The translations under genes were made by a program, and so were the position numbers. A DNA stretch of 64,000 bases, from NCBI RefSeq assembly GCF_007474605.1, contig NZ_VHKL01000009.1, forward strand, positions 302,866 to 366,865, written 5' to 3'. This DNA is from Rhodoligotrophos appendicifer. Its GTDB lineage: Bacteria > Pseudomonadota > Alphaproteobacteria > Rhizobiales > Im1. The notes under the pieces were generated by a model. That model had not been told where the DNA came from. It worked only from the letters and a program-made list of their open reading frames with translations, and did not search any database. Positions 55,302-63,236 of this stretch are shown here, piece after piece; the first letter of the stretch is position 1, and the number at the start of each line of letters is the position of its first letter.

Positions 55302-56339
55302 ATGTCTTATCGACCCGGCCCCCTGAACCTCATCACCGATGTCGACGGGATCAGCATCGGCAACGCCCATGACGACAAAGTCATGTCCGGCGTGACGGTT
55401 ATTCTGCCCGACCCGGATGCCATAGCCTCTGTCGACGTCCGCGGCGGCGCCCCGGCGACCCGGGAGACCGACGCGCTGGATCCTTCGTCCCTGGTCGAAT
55501 CCGTCCATGCCGTCGTCCTGTCCGGAGGCTCCGTCTTCGGCCTCGATTCGGCCACCGGCGTCACCCAGTGGCTCTCGGACCATGGCCGCGGCTTCACGTT
55601 CGCGACACAACCCCGTGCCTGCCCCGTGGTCCCCTCTGCCTGCCTCTTTGATATTCTCAATGGCGGCGACAAGGCCTGGGGTCCGACCGCCCCCTATCGC
55701 CAGCTCGGCATCGACGCCTGTGAACGCGCCTCGAGCCAATTCTCCCTGGGCAATGTGGGGGCCGGCTACGGTGCCCTGGCCGGCCGCTACAAGGGAGGCC
55801 TCGGCAGCGCCTCGGCGGTCATCGATGGCATCACCGTCGGAGCGATCGTCGCGGTGAATTCCTTCGGCTCGCCCGTCATTCCGGGCACGAACCGCTTCTG
55901 GGCGCAACTGGCCGAGATCGATGGCGAGTTTGGCGGGCTGGCCGGCCTGCCCATGGAGCTCACCGCGGCGAGCCGTTCGCTCACCACCGACACCAAGGCC
56001 GCGATGGTGGCCGACGCCGCAGCAGCCGGCGCCAACACCACCATCGCCGTGGTGGCGACGGATGCGCGCCTCACGCCCTCGGAGGCGAAGCGCTTCGCTG
56101 TCATGGCCACCGATGGCTTTGCACGCGCCCTTCGGCCCGTCCATACGCCCTTTGACGGCGACACGGTCTTCGCCCTAGCGACGGGTCGCCGCGAGCTGGA
56201 GGGTCCCCGTCCGCTCGCTCTGGCCATGCTTGGAGCGGCGGCATCCGACAGCTTGGCCCGGGCCATCGCCCGCGGCGTCTACGAGGCCGAGACACTCGGC
56301 CCCTGGCTGTCCTACCGCCAGAGTCACCGCCCCGCCTGA
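55302..56339 (+). CDS. P1-family (S58/DmpA-type) peptidase
   Basis: A 345-residue Ntn-like peptidase, related to DmpA aminopeptidase/BapA. Segments: LITDVDGISIGNAHD (start), VDVRGGAPATRETDALDP, VLSGGSVFGLDSATGV, NVGAGYGALAGRYKGGLGSAS and the autocleavage site AGANTTIAVVATDARLT (about 240). Proteolysis at this site frees the Thr or Ser nucleophile. It lies divergent from ggt, so both may serve peptide or glutamyl-amide turnover. Unlike secreted family members there is no signal peptide. Confidence 0.92.
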   Translation: MSYRPGPLNLITDVDGISIGNAHDDKVMSGVTVILPDPDAIASVDVRGGAPATRETDALDPSSLVESVHAVVLSGGSVFGLDSATGVTQWLSDHGRGFTFATQPRACPVVPSACLFDILNGGDKAWGPTAPYRQLGIDACERASSQFSLGNVGAGYGALAGRYKGGLGSASAVIDGITVGAIVAVNSFGSPVIPGTNRFWAQLAEIDGEFGGLAGLPMELTAASRSLTTDTKAAMVADAAAAGANTTIAVVATDARLTPSEAKRFAVMATDGFARALRPVHTPFDGDTVFALATGRRELEGPRPLALAMLGAAASDSLARAIARGVYEAETLGPWLSYRQSHRPA

Positions 56340-56358
56340 TGACGGGGCGATGTCGGGA

Positions 56359-56721
56359 TCAGTTGCACCAGGCTTCGACGATCAGCTTCTCGAACTCCTG
56401 CTTGGCCGCTTCATAGGCGGCCGGCAGCTCGCCCGGGGGTGGGCACTGCCCGCCCGCTGATTCGGCGGCGTCCCAGGCCGACTGGATGGCCGACATCTGT
56501 TCGGGATTGCCCGGGCAGGCATAATTGATCTTCTCGAAGAAGACCTTCTCCAGGTCGGCGGGCAGCCCGGCCGCTCTCAGGCAGCTGTCGAGCACCGCAT
56601 ATTGCGGCGCGGCAAACTGCATGTTGCCAAGCTGTGTACTGGTCATGAACGCCTGTGCAGCCACTGTCGCACCGATCAGCGCCGTGCCAATCAACAATAC
56701 TCGTCTCACCGATCCGGCCAT
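56359..56721 (-). CDS. Small secreted protein of unknown function
   Basis: A 120-residue protein with signal-like N-terminus (RVLLIGTALIGATVAAQAF). The mature part is helical and has three or four Cys residues (DSCLRAAG, YACPGNPEQ, GQCPPPGE, AWCN), suggesting disulfides. ATG 56721 follows GGAGAG at good spacing. I recognise no family. It is convergent with the P1 peptidase gene, 20 bp away. Confidence 0.65.
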   Translation of the reverse strand: MAGSVRRVLLIGTALIGATVAAQAFMTSTQLGNMQFAAPQYAVLDSCLRAAGLPADLEKVFFEKINYACPGNPEQMSAIQSAWDAAESAGGQCPPPGELPAAYEAAKQEFEKLIVEAWCN

Positions 56722-56899
56722 AGCATCTCTCCTGGAGGCAAATCCCTCCGTAAGCCATGCCATTTCTGGCCGCGAGAGGCGAGCGCTTTGACACGATTGA
56801 GTAACTGGAATGTTGCCGAGGCCGCGATCCGGTCCTTGCGTTTGGTTCCTGCCCGTATTAGGACAGGCGCCACCAACAGGCGGGCTCAGCTCCCGCCAG

Positions 56900-56976
56900 G
56901 CGCCGGTAGCTCAGCTGGATAGAGCACCAGACTACGAATCTGGGGGTCGGGAGTTCGAATCTTCCCCGGCGCGCCA
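56900..56976 (+). tRNA. tRNA-Arg, anticodon ACG
   Basis: A 77-nt cloverleaf. Acceptor stem GCGCCGG pairs with CCGGCGC, the D-loop is AGCTGGATA, and the anticodon stem CCAGA/TCTGG flanks loop CTACGAA (anticodon ACG). The T-arm holds TTCGAAT. The discriminator G is followed by an encoded CCA. It reads CGN-family arginine codons (A34 is normally deaminated to inosine). Its 3' end is the likely integration target of the recombinases downstream. Confidence 0.96.
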
Positions 56977-57104
56977 ATATACTCAAAGACTTAGATGGAA
57001 ACTGGCTGGTCGCCGGTTTCTCTGGCGTCAACATGGCGTCATTTCCACGAAGACCGGCTTTAGCGGGACGAGTGCGCGCGCGAAGGTGTAATGATACAAG
57101 ATTT

Positions 57105-58145
57105 CTAATCCAGAACCATTTTTCGGGCTATTAGCTCTGCAAAGTGCGCACTCGCGTGTCTTCTACTGCCCTTGTTATAGTGCTTCTCGGTGACCCTGGG
57201 ATCAGTGTGTTGTAACAAGGCGGACGCAAGCCCCATCTTTGTGCCTGCCAAATCCGCTATAGTGTGAACGGCGCAATCCCGGAACAGGTGGGGGTTTACT
57301 GCCTTTCCCAATCTTTCTTTTGTTACTTGGGTAATAATCTCGCCCACATAAGTGTAGGCGAGAGCACCGCCCTTAACTGATGCCCACATCGCATCGCCGG
57401 GGTTTAGGAAGAGGTTGCGCCAGTATGCGATCCAACGATCAATCTGCGGTGCGATCAGCGTGGGAACAATGCGCTCGTCGGGGCGGCCATTTTTGGTCTC
57501 AGATGCGTTGAGAACAAGATACCAGCCATCGTCACTGCGCTGGAGGTGCTCGCCGAGACAGAGTCCAGCAAGGTTTTTGAGGCGGATAGGGCATAGGGTG
57601 AGGAAGGCGATCATCAGACCGTTGCGATATGTCCGAGCCCGCGTGAGCTCAGTCTGGGGGGCTGCCGTCTCCGCTTCCGCCATAAGGTCCAATCCAAGCC
57701 TGAGAAGCCTGTCGCCATCGACGATCCTTGGCGCCTTGGCCCTTGGCCGCATTTTATCTTTCAGGTCGAGTTCGATTTCGTGAAGCCATTCAAACGCATC
57801 CCCAGGCACCAAGAATCGCGCCACGGTGCGGATGCGGTTGATGTAGTTGTATCGCGCCACCGATTCGACGCGGTGATCCAGCTCCGACAGGAATGCTTCG
57901 ACATTGGCTGGCGTGACATGGGCCGCAGCGGGTGCATTCACGTTGAACGTGCCGTTGCGAGCACAAAAGTCGAGAAGATAACCGTAGCCTCGCTGAAGGT
58001 AACCTCGGGTAGATATTTTGAGGTGGCCTGCGCGGCCTCCAGACTTCAGGCGATGCGCCGGACTACAAGCAGCCTCCCATCCATCGCGATCCGCCCGAGG
58101 CCACTCCTCAGAGGGCAAGGTTTCGTAGCGACTGGTCGCGCTCAT
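57105..58145 (-). CDS. Tyrosine recombinase/integrase, tRNA-proximal
   Basis: A 346-residue tyrosine recombinase. The N-terminal DNA-binding part (about 40-125) is followed by the catalytic core with Arg in CPIRLKNL (about 190), HLFRD (His-x-x-Arg, about 285), LLQHTDPRVTEKHY with the second His and Tyr (about 308-322). All key residues seem present, so it should be active. It is separated by only six bases from the upstream recombinase gene, forming a recombinase pair. Confidence 0.92.
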   Translation of the reverse strand: MSATSRYETLPSEEWPRADRDGWEAACSPAHRLKSGGRAGHLKISTRGYLQRGYGYLLDFCARNGTFNVNAPAAAHVTPANVEAFLSELDHRVESVARYNYINRIRTVARFLVPGDAFEWLHEIELDLKDKMRPRAKAPRIVDGDRLLRLGLDLMAEAETAAPQTELTRARTYRNGLMIAFLTLCPIRLKNLAGLCLGEHLQRSDDGWYLVLNASETKNGRPDERIVPTLIAPQIDRWIAYWRNLFLNPGDAMWASVKGGALAYTYVGEIITQVTKERLGKAVNPHLFRDCAVHTIADLAGTKMGLASALLQHTDPRVTEKHYNKGSRRHASAHFAELIARKMVLD

Positions 58146-58151
58146 GCTGCC

Positions 58152-59852
58152 TTACTTCCCCATCTTGTCGATAACGAGGTCCGCGTACATCCGGGACGCG
58201 TTAATGGTGTCCAAGCCCACATAGCTGTTGGTGGTGGTCCTCAGATTTCTGTGGCCCAAGACGCGCCGGACCATCTCATAATTGCCGGGTAGCTTCTCGA
58301 GGATGATAGCGGCCGCGGCGTGCCGAAACTGATGCGCCGTGACCTTGAGACCCAGATGCTTCCATAGCAGCACGCTCATCTGCTCGGACAGGGTGTGGCT
58401 GGTCTTCTGGTCCCGCCCCTCCCCCGGGAACAGGTAGTCATGATTGCGGCCCCGCATGAGGGCGGGCCGGTGGAGATGTATGTATTCGTCGATGATTGCG
58501 GTAACTCTCGCCGGCAGCGGATGCTCAAGGTCGATGCCGTTCTTGACGTCATATCCCTCGAATACCAGCGTGATGGGAGTGCCAGGGCCGGCTGGACGGA
58601 CCAGGTTTTCGCCAATTTGGATTGAGGCAAGATTGCCGACTCTGATAGGCGCCACAACCAGGATCGCAATCGCGGTCGCTAGCTGCGCCAGGACGGCGGC
58701 CTTGATCGGCTGCGCCTTGCTTTCACTGCGGGCGATGGCCATGAGCCTCATCGGCAACTGGATAACCTTATCCCAGATATCGCCCACCAGAACCTGCCGG
58801 ATCAGATCCCGGTTCTTTTTTGTCATACCACCCTGGCGGTGCTGCTCCATCGTATAGCGGAGATCGTCGAGGCGCCCGAGCTGCCCCGCATCGAAGCCTG
58901 GAAGAGCGCGTGCAATTCCATGGAGCTTCCCAGCCAACGCGATGGCATAGGTTGAGGGGACATCACCGGCCGCCTCCCAAAGATGATCGACGATCGCCTC
59001 GACGGTGTCGGGGTGTAGAAGTGCCGCGAGCGAGGTCAATCTGTCGAGTTCGATGCCTGAGGCCACTGCCGTCCGAACGGCAGCCACGAGCTCACGCTTG
59101 CGGGTGTCGACCGTCGAAGGCTTGCACCCCTTCATCCGGCGTCCGTCCGATGCCTTGTGGGGACGGGAGAGGTCCGCCAGATAGATCTCGATCCCCTCAC
59201 GCAGCTCTTCAGGAAACTGATCCCACCGCGGGCCACTGCTGCGCTCGGCATATCCTGGCTCAGCAAGCCTCATCGTAGGCCAGCCAGGGACCTCGTCGAC
59301 AGCCTTGTTCCAGTAGCGCACCAAGAGGCGCCTGGAGCTGGTATTGAGGGGCGAGAAGCTCGTTTCCAAACGATAAGTTGCATACGCTTTAACGTGCACA
59401 TCGGCGACCTCGCTCGGGGCGATGCCAAGGCCGGAGAGGAAGCGGCAGAAGGGCGAGAGCATGTCCTTGGCCTGGACATCTGGAACCAGCGACCAAAGCT
59501 CCCGCCAGGCGTCGCTCATCGGGGCGCGATGGGCGTTGCCGAACTCGGTCCTACCGTACCAGTTCAGTGCCCGCTTCACGTTCGCACGATGGTTGGCGAA
59601 GGTCTTGGGATGAACGTTCAACTGCTCAGGGTGCAACGTCTGGACGGCGCGGCTGATTCCTGTGACCCGGGCCGGGATCGTCTCGCAGGGACGACCCAGG
59701 AAGCCCGCCATCTGGCGCAGCGACGTCGCCCAATGGCGCTTGGTCGCCGCATCGAGATCGTCGGCTCGTAGCAGTGCAGCGAGCGCATCGGCGAAGGAGG
59801 GCCCTCCAATCACCGAGCCGGCGGGGGCGTTTCGCTCAAGGAAAGTCAGCAT
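58152..59852 (-). CDS. Large tyrosine recombinase
   Basis: A 566-residue tyrosine recombinase, longer than usual. N-terminal core-binding region (about 20-130), then an intermediate part (GCKPSTVDTRKRELVAAVRTAV), the catalytic domain with APIRVGNLASIQIG (Arg, about 400), HQFRHAAAA (His-x-x-Arg, about 510) and LGHRNLRTTTNSYVG (His/Tyr, about 535-550). I start at ATG 59852, since the longer open frame to 60083 overlaps the AlpA-like gene and has AT-rich, non-protein-like composition. The two recombinases are not close copies of each other. Confidence 0.9.
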   Translation of the reverse strand: MLTFLERNAPAGSVIGGPSFADALAALLRADDLDAATKRHWATSLRQMAGFLGRPCETIPARVTGISRAVQTLHPEQLNVHPKTFANHRANVKRALNWYGRTEFGNAHRAPMSDAWRELWSLVPDVQAKDMLSPFCRFLSGLGIAPSEVADVHVKAYATYRLETSFSPLNTSSRRLLVRYWNKAVDEVPGWPTMRLAEPGYAERSSGPRWDQFPEELREGIEIYLADLSRPHKASDGRRMKGCKPSTVDTRKRELVAAVRTAVASGIELDRLTSLAALLHPDTVEAIVDHLWEAAGDVPSTYAIALAGKLHGIARALPGFDAGQLGRLDDLRYTMEQHRQGGMTKKNRDLIRQVLVGDIWDKVIQLPMRLMAIARSESKAQPIKAAVLAQLATAIAILVVAPIRVGNLASIQIGENLVRPAGPGTPITLVFEGYDVKNGIDLEHPLPARVTAIIDEYIHLHRPALMRGRNHDYLFPGEGRDQKTSHTLSEQMSVLLWKHLGLKVTAHQFRHAAAAIILEKLPGNYEMVRRVLGHRNLRTTTNSYVGLDTINASRMYADLVIDKMGK

Positions 59853-59930
59853 TAGGACAACCTTAAGTAATACAATATCAGATGACGCAGCACACTCTTG
59901 TACAACATTGATATTTAGGAGATCGTTGTC

Positions 59931-59953
59931 AATGTATTGTGCACAAATACATT
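59931..59953. promoter_or_regulatory. Inverted repeat in the AT-rich region between AlpA-like and recombinase genes
   Basis: Arms AATGTATT and AATACATT flank GTGCACA. The surrounding 180 bp (59853-60031) are strongly AT-rich compared with the rest of the window, and on the minus strand a TTGACA lies just downstream of the repeat (about 59926-59931). It is a candidate operator for the recombinase promoter, possibly bound by the AlpA-like protein, which is encoded just before it. Confidence 0.5.
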
Positions 59954-60031
59954 CATGTATTTTCCTAATGTTTATAAATATAATAGATGTTGTTGGATAG
60001 TGTTGCCCGGTTGAGCAAGAGTAGGCAGGCA

Positions 60032-60247
60032 TCACAGCCTGCCATACTCGCTGGTTGACCGATACTTGAGGGTCTTGACCCACTCATCGAGGTCCGAGCG
60101 CCGGTAGGAAATCTTCCGGGGCCCAAAGCGGACAAACCGCGGTCCGCCGCCCGTGACGCGCAACTTGTCCACGTAGCTCTTTGAGCAATCCAGATACTCG
60201 GCGGCTTCCTCGGGGGTGTAGAAGGGATCATTGTTCAGGGCGGGCAT
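60032..60247 (-). CDS. AlpA/excisionase-like helix-turn-helix protein
   Basis: A 71-residue protein with the MerR-type excisionase fold: FYTPEEAAEYLDCSKSYVDKLRVTGGGPRFVRFG followed by KISYRRSDLDEWV. Such proteins bind att or promoter DNA and direct excision or recombinase expression. ATG 60247 has GGAGG five bases upstream. It sits 179 bp before the large recombinase on the same strand. Confidence 0.92.
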   Translation of the reverse strand: MPALNNDPFYTPEEAAEYLDCSKSYVDKLRVTGGGPRFVRFGPRKISYRRSDLDEWVKTLKYRSTSEYGRL

Positions 60248-60362
60248 GCATACCTCCAGTTGGGATGCCCTTCCGCTCCGATGATGATGAGATGTCATGG
60301 GTGAACAAGGGCAACACCAATGGCGCGTAGCACCCTCTCGCCCAGCGGTCGAAATGGCTAAA

Positions 60363-61124
60363 TTAATTTCGGTTTTGGTCCGGCCGGTCTTTCTTCATGG
60401 CCTCATTCTGACGAAACCAACTGCGCCAGGCATCCTCACCTAACGTGATCCCTAATGGAGTGCCGCAAGCGATCAGGAAGCGCACCAACGGACCACCCGC
60501 CACCCCTTCATTAGGCCGACCTGGTCCGCCCACCGACATGGCAGGCTCTGCGCCCGTGATCTCTGCGTACAGAGCAACCATCCGAGCAGCCCATCGCTCG
60601 AACGCAGGATCGGGCTGAGGACCACGCTGTGCCACTATTTGCCTGACAAGAGCGACATCCTTCTGCCCCTCGCTCGCTTGCCGGCGGATGAAGGCTGCAG
60701 CCTTTGCACCCTCAATCAAGATAACAATGGAAGACAACCGTTCGGCTGCACCTAGGACCCCGGCTTCACCATCATCCTGGTTGCCCCTGAACCAGTTAGC
60801 CAAGAGGTCAATATTCTGCGTTGGGCCAGCCGAAGGGGCAAGCCATCTCGATATGGCGAGGTCAAGATCGTCCGGCGCCTCAACATCTTCAATGCCGAGA
60901 TGCTTCAGCAACTTCCGAGCCGTCGCTTCGATCTTGCATAGTTTCTTCTGAATCTCGGAAGGCTTGAGTTTAAGACCGCGACCCCGATCAAATGTCGGCC
61001 GTTCAAGATCGACCCGATACTCGACCGCAGCAGCCTCAACCTTGGAGGCGCATTTGAGCACGCGGTTCACATGAACTCCAATGGAGTTTGCGATCCCTTC
61101 CAGCGTCTTGAGCCTGTATTGCAT
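60363..61124 (-). CDS. Unrecognised cytoplasmic protein of the integrated element
   Basis: About 253 residues, no known motif. The start QYRLKTLEGIANSIGVHVNRVLK could be a helix-turn-helix-like segment. The middle (IQKKLCKIEATARKLLKHLGIEDV) is helical and basic, and the C-terminus ends SWFRQNEAMKKDRPDQNRN. There is no signal or membrane helix. ATG 61124 and TTG 61163 are both possible starts, with no clear ribosome site. Base composition looks lower in GC than the housekeeping genes. Position behind AlpA suggests cargo or a control gene. Confidence 0.6.
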   Translation of the reverse strand: MQYRLKTLEGIANSIGVHVNRVLKCASKVEAAAVEYRVDLERPTFDRGRGLKLKPSEIQKKLCKIEATARKLLKHLGIEDVEAPDDLDLAISRWLAPSAGPTQNIDLLANWFRGNQDDGEAGVLGAAERLSSIVILIEGAKAAAFIRRQASEGQKDVALVRQIVAQRGPQPDPAFERWAARMVALYAEITGAEPAMSVGGPGRPNEGVAGGPLVRFLIACGTPLGITLGEDAWRSWFRQNEAMKKDRPDQNRN

Positions 61125-61163
61125 GTAGGGCGTATAACAACGCACCCGCAAGGGAGTTGGCAA

Positions 61164-61592
61164 GTCATGATTGGAACGACGGGCAAAAACTAGATGGCGG
61201 CTTCGCGCCTCCTTTTCGGCTATTCGAGCAGCCTCGGAGATTTTCCAAAAGCTGCCATAGCTGCTCGCAGCCGCAGGCTACCACGTTGGCGGCGGGCCGC
61301 TATGGATGCGCTGCGGGTCGGCCCCGCCGTCTTCTGATTGATCCCGTAGGGTTGGCCTCTGGCTCTCTTGACTAATGTTATATCGTTCGACGGACCGCCT
61401 CTGTCGTCGTGGCGCTGCCATGGAGAACCGGGCACATAGTGCATCCCTCCATTCTGCGAGAAGTGTGCACCATCAAAATCCGGGATCAAACACCTAGTTG
61501 GCCTCGGCATCATCGCTTTCGGCCCATGGGGCGGGGGAATATTTCTGATCCTGGTTCGTTTTCCGAACATTGCCCTGTCCGCGGAGGATGAA
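61164..61592. other. Gene-poor stretch between the element gene and the 58-codon ORF
   Basis: About 430 bp with no credible gene. Several short overlapping frames exist on both strands, none with a ribosome site or family motif. A GC-rich imperfect inverted patch lies near 61260-61330. It may include the unseen right end of the element or the remnant of a broken gene. Confidence 0.4.
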
Positions 61593-61769
61593 ATGACAGT
61601 TGATGTTCCGGGAAATGAAAAGCGGTTTTCAAGAAGCCGCGCCCTCGCGGAAGTTCGCCGTCTGATACGGGAGTTGCCGAGACGAAAAGCGTCCGAGGGG
61701 GATGCAGCGGGCGCCGAGGCGGACGGCCCCCAACCGCAAGATAAAAGTGTTTCGACGAGACCCTTCTGA
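61593..61769 (+). CDS. Small basic protein, 58 residues
   Basis: ATG 61593 to TGA 61769, preceded by GGAGG five bases upstream, an ideal ribosome site. The peptide has a basic helix (RSRALAEVRRLIRELPRRKASEG) and a Pro/Gly/Asp-rich tail. I recognise no family. It lies upstream of the ECF sigma gene on the same strand. Whether it is a real gene rests on the ribosome site and the helix alone. Confidence 0.5.
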   Translation: MTVDVPGNEKRFSRSRALAEVRRLIRELPRRKASEGDAAGAEADGPQPQDKSVSTRPF

Positions 61770-61809
61770 GTCAAGTTAGCGATATGCAGTTTTAGTTTTG
61801 CAAATTGCT

Positions 61810-61836
61810 GGAACGATTCAAGCATGCATCGCGATT
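61810..61836 (+). promoter_or_regulatory. Candidate ECF-type promoter upstream of the sigma factor gene
   Basis: GGAAC at 61810-61814 is followed after 17 bp by CGATT at 61832-61836. This is the general ECF pattern (GGAAC then CGT/CGA). A start near 61843 would leave about 38 nt before ATG 61881. It suggests that the sigma factor drives its own gene. The match is by eye, not statistical. Confidence 0.45.
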
Positions 61837-61880
61837 AGCTCCACATCCGAGCCATTGCTCAGGCACAGAGAAGGAGCAGC

Positions 61881-62432
61881 ATGCGATCCCTCGGGAACAA
61901 GGCCGCAGATGGGACCTACTTGGACGGTGTCTCGACGCCAGCTTCAAGACAGCATGTTGGACAAGAGCTGATCTGTTTGCTGCCTCGACTTAGACGGTAC
62001 GGGCTGGTGCTCTGCAAGTCCGCTGCAGCCGCCGATGACCTGGTTCAAAGTGCCTGCCTCAAGGCATTGGCATCCGCCGAAAAATGGACTTTGGGCACCC
62101 GTTTTGATGCATGGGCATTTCGGATCATGCGGAACCACTGGATCGACCAGTTGCGAAAGGACGCCTGGGAAGTCCCACTCGACCCGGAGGCCAGTGAAGG
62201 AGTGATGGTTCAGGACGGTGAAACCCGCGTTATGGCGCGGTTTGAACTGGAAGATGTTCGTCAGGCGATTGAGAAACTCAGCCATGAGCAGCAAGAAGTT
62301 CTCCTGCTCATCTGTGGAGATGAAATGAGCTATCGCGAAGCTTCGGAAATTCTCAACGTTCCGATCGGTACAGTCATGAGCCGTCTCGCCCGCGCGCGCC
62401 AGCAACTGTTAAGGCTCACCGGAACTGATTGA
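61881..62432 (+). CDS. ECF RNA polymerase sigma factor
   Basis: A 183-residue group 4 sigma factor. Region 2: LPRLRRYGLVLCKSAAAADDLVQSACLKAL and WAFRIMRNHWIDQLRKD (about 30-95). Region 4: LSHEQQEVLLLICGDEMSYREASEILNVPIGTVMSRLARARQQL (about 133-176). It would be inactivated by the protein encoded 18 bp downstream. It is unlike the RpoE of this window in both sequence and partner. Confidence 0.93.
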   Translation: MRSLGNKAADGTYLDGVSTPASRQHVGQELICLLPRLRRYGLVLCKSAAAADDLVQSACLKALASAEKWTLGTRFDAWAFRIMRNHWIDQLRKDAWEVPLDPEASEGVMVQDGETRVMARFELEDVRQAIEKLSHEQQEVLLLICGDEMSYREASEILNVPIGTVMSRLARARQQLLRLTGTD

Positions 62433-62450
62433 AGGCAAACAAGGCCGAGG

Positions 62451-63227
62451 ATGGAAAAACAGATGTCGCAGGGTGATTTCAGCGACGAGATCTTGATGGC
62501 CTATGCCGACGGTGAGCTCGAATCCTCTGTGGCACAGGACGTCGAAAGTGCAGTCGGCGAGAACCCAGAGATCGCGCGGAGGATCCTCGGCTTTGTGAGA
62601 AGCCGTCGTGCGACCAAATCGGTCTATGCGTCGCAGGCAGCCGATCCGGTCCCAGCCGTTCTCGAAGCCGCGATCAAAACGCGTCTTGAGTCACCAAACA
62701 GTTTGCCGGGAACATACCGACCGATCACCACCCCGCCCGCCAATGATGCTTCCTCGAACAGAAGAACCTTTTGGCCAATCGCTGCGGCCGTCGCATTGGT
62801 CTTAGGAGGCGCGATGGGAGCAGTTATCGACAGAGCCTCCGTCGCCAGAACGCCGGGGGCGGGGCTTCTCGCCGGGCTCGAAGCAAGCGAGATCCAGGAT
62901 CAGCTTAGTCGCCTCCCAACAGGATCGCAGGACGCTACGGCGATCGGCACCTTGCGGCCTCTCGCCAGCTACAAGACTGAAGCAGGAACATTGTGCCGCT
63001 GGTTCAGCCTGGAGGGGGCCTCGTCAAATGCACGAGCGGTTGCTTGTCTCGATCAACGCCGCTGGACTCTCGCCCTCGTCGATCTCCGTCAGGGTAGCAA
63101 CAATGACTATAAGCCGGCCAGCGACGACAATGGTCCCGTCGAGGCTTTCTTGCAGAGCATCAGGGCCGGGGCTCCTCTCGACCGCAGGGCCGAGGAAGGC
63201 GAACTTCTCCTCGTCAACCGCGACTGA
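62451..63227 (+). CDS. Membrane anti-sigma factor
   Basis: A 258-residue protein. The cytoplasmic lead DEILMAYADGELESSVAQDVESAVGENPEIARRI (about 12-46) matches anti-sigma domains of ECF partners (short acidic helices). A membrane helix FWPIAAAVALVLGGAMGAVI (about 105-124) follows, then a periplasmic region of about 130 residues with LPTGSQDATAIGTLRPLASYKTEAGTLCRWFSLEG. No zinc-site His-x3-Cys-x2-Cys motif is present. Its order after the sigma gene, 18 bp, supports joint transcription. The periplasmic part would sense the signal. Confidence 0.88.
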   Translation: MEKQMSQGDFSDEILMAYADGELESSVAQDVESAVGENPEIARRILGFVRSRRATKSVYASQAADPVPAVLEAAIKTRLESPNSLPGTYRPITTPPANDASSNRRTFWPIAAAVALVLGGAMGAVIDRASVARTPGAGLLAGLEASEIQDQLSRLPTGSQDATAIGTLRPLASYKTEAGTLCRWFSLEGASSNARAVACLDQRRWTLALVDLRQGSNNDYKPASDDNGPVEAFLQSIRAGAPLDRRAEEGELLLVNRD

Positions 63228-63236
63228 GGATTTGCT

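Larger units (their letters stand above)
56977..61163. mobile_element. Putative integrated element at the 3' end of tRNA-Arg
   Basis: Directly after the tRNA come two minus-strand tyrosine recombinase genes that point towards the tRNA, an AlpA-like HTH gene and an unrecognised gene. Their region has more AT-rich patches and looser codon use than the surrounding genes. Integration next to a tRNA 3' end is the usual target of such recombinases. A second copy of the tRNA 3' end, needed to mark the right border, was not found in the window, so the extent is only a minimum and the right end could lie beyond 64000. Confidence 0.6.

Noticed and set aside
58152..60083. Extending the large recombinase upstream to 60083
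   Set aside because: The added 77 residues translate AT-rich regulatory DNA and overlap the AlpA-like gene.
57105..60247. RIT element (three recombinases in a row)
   Set aside because: Only two recombinases are present, followed by an AlpA-like gene, and they adjoin a tRNA, which fits an island-type element better.
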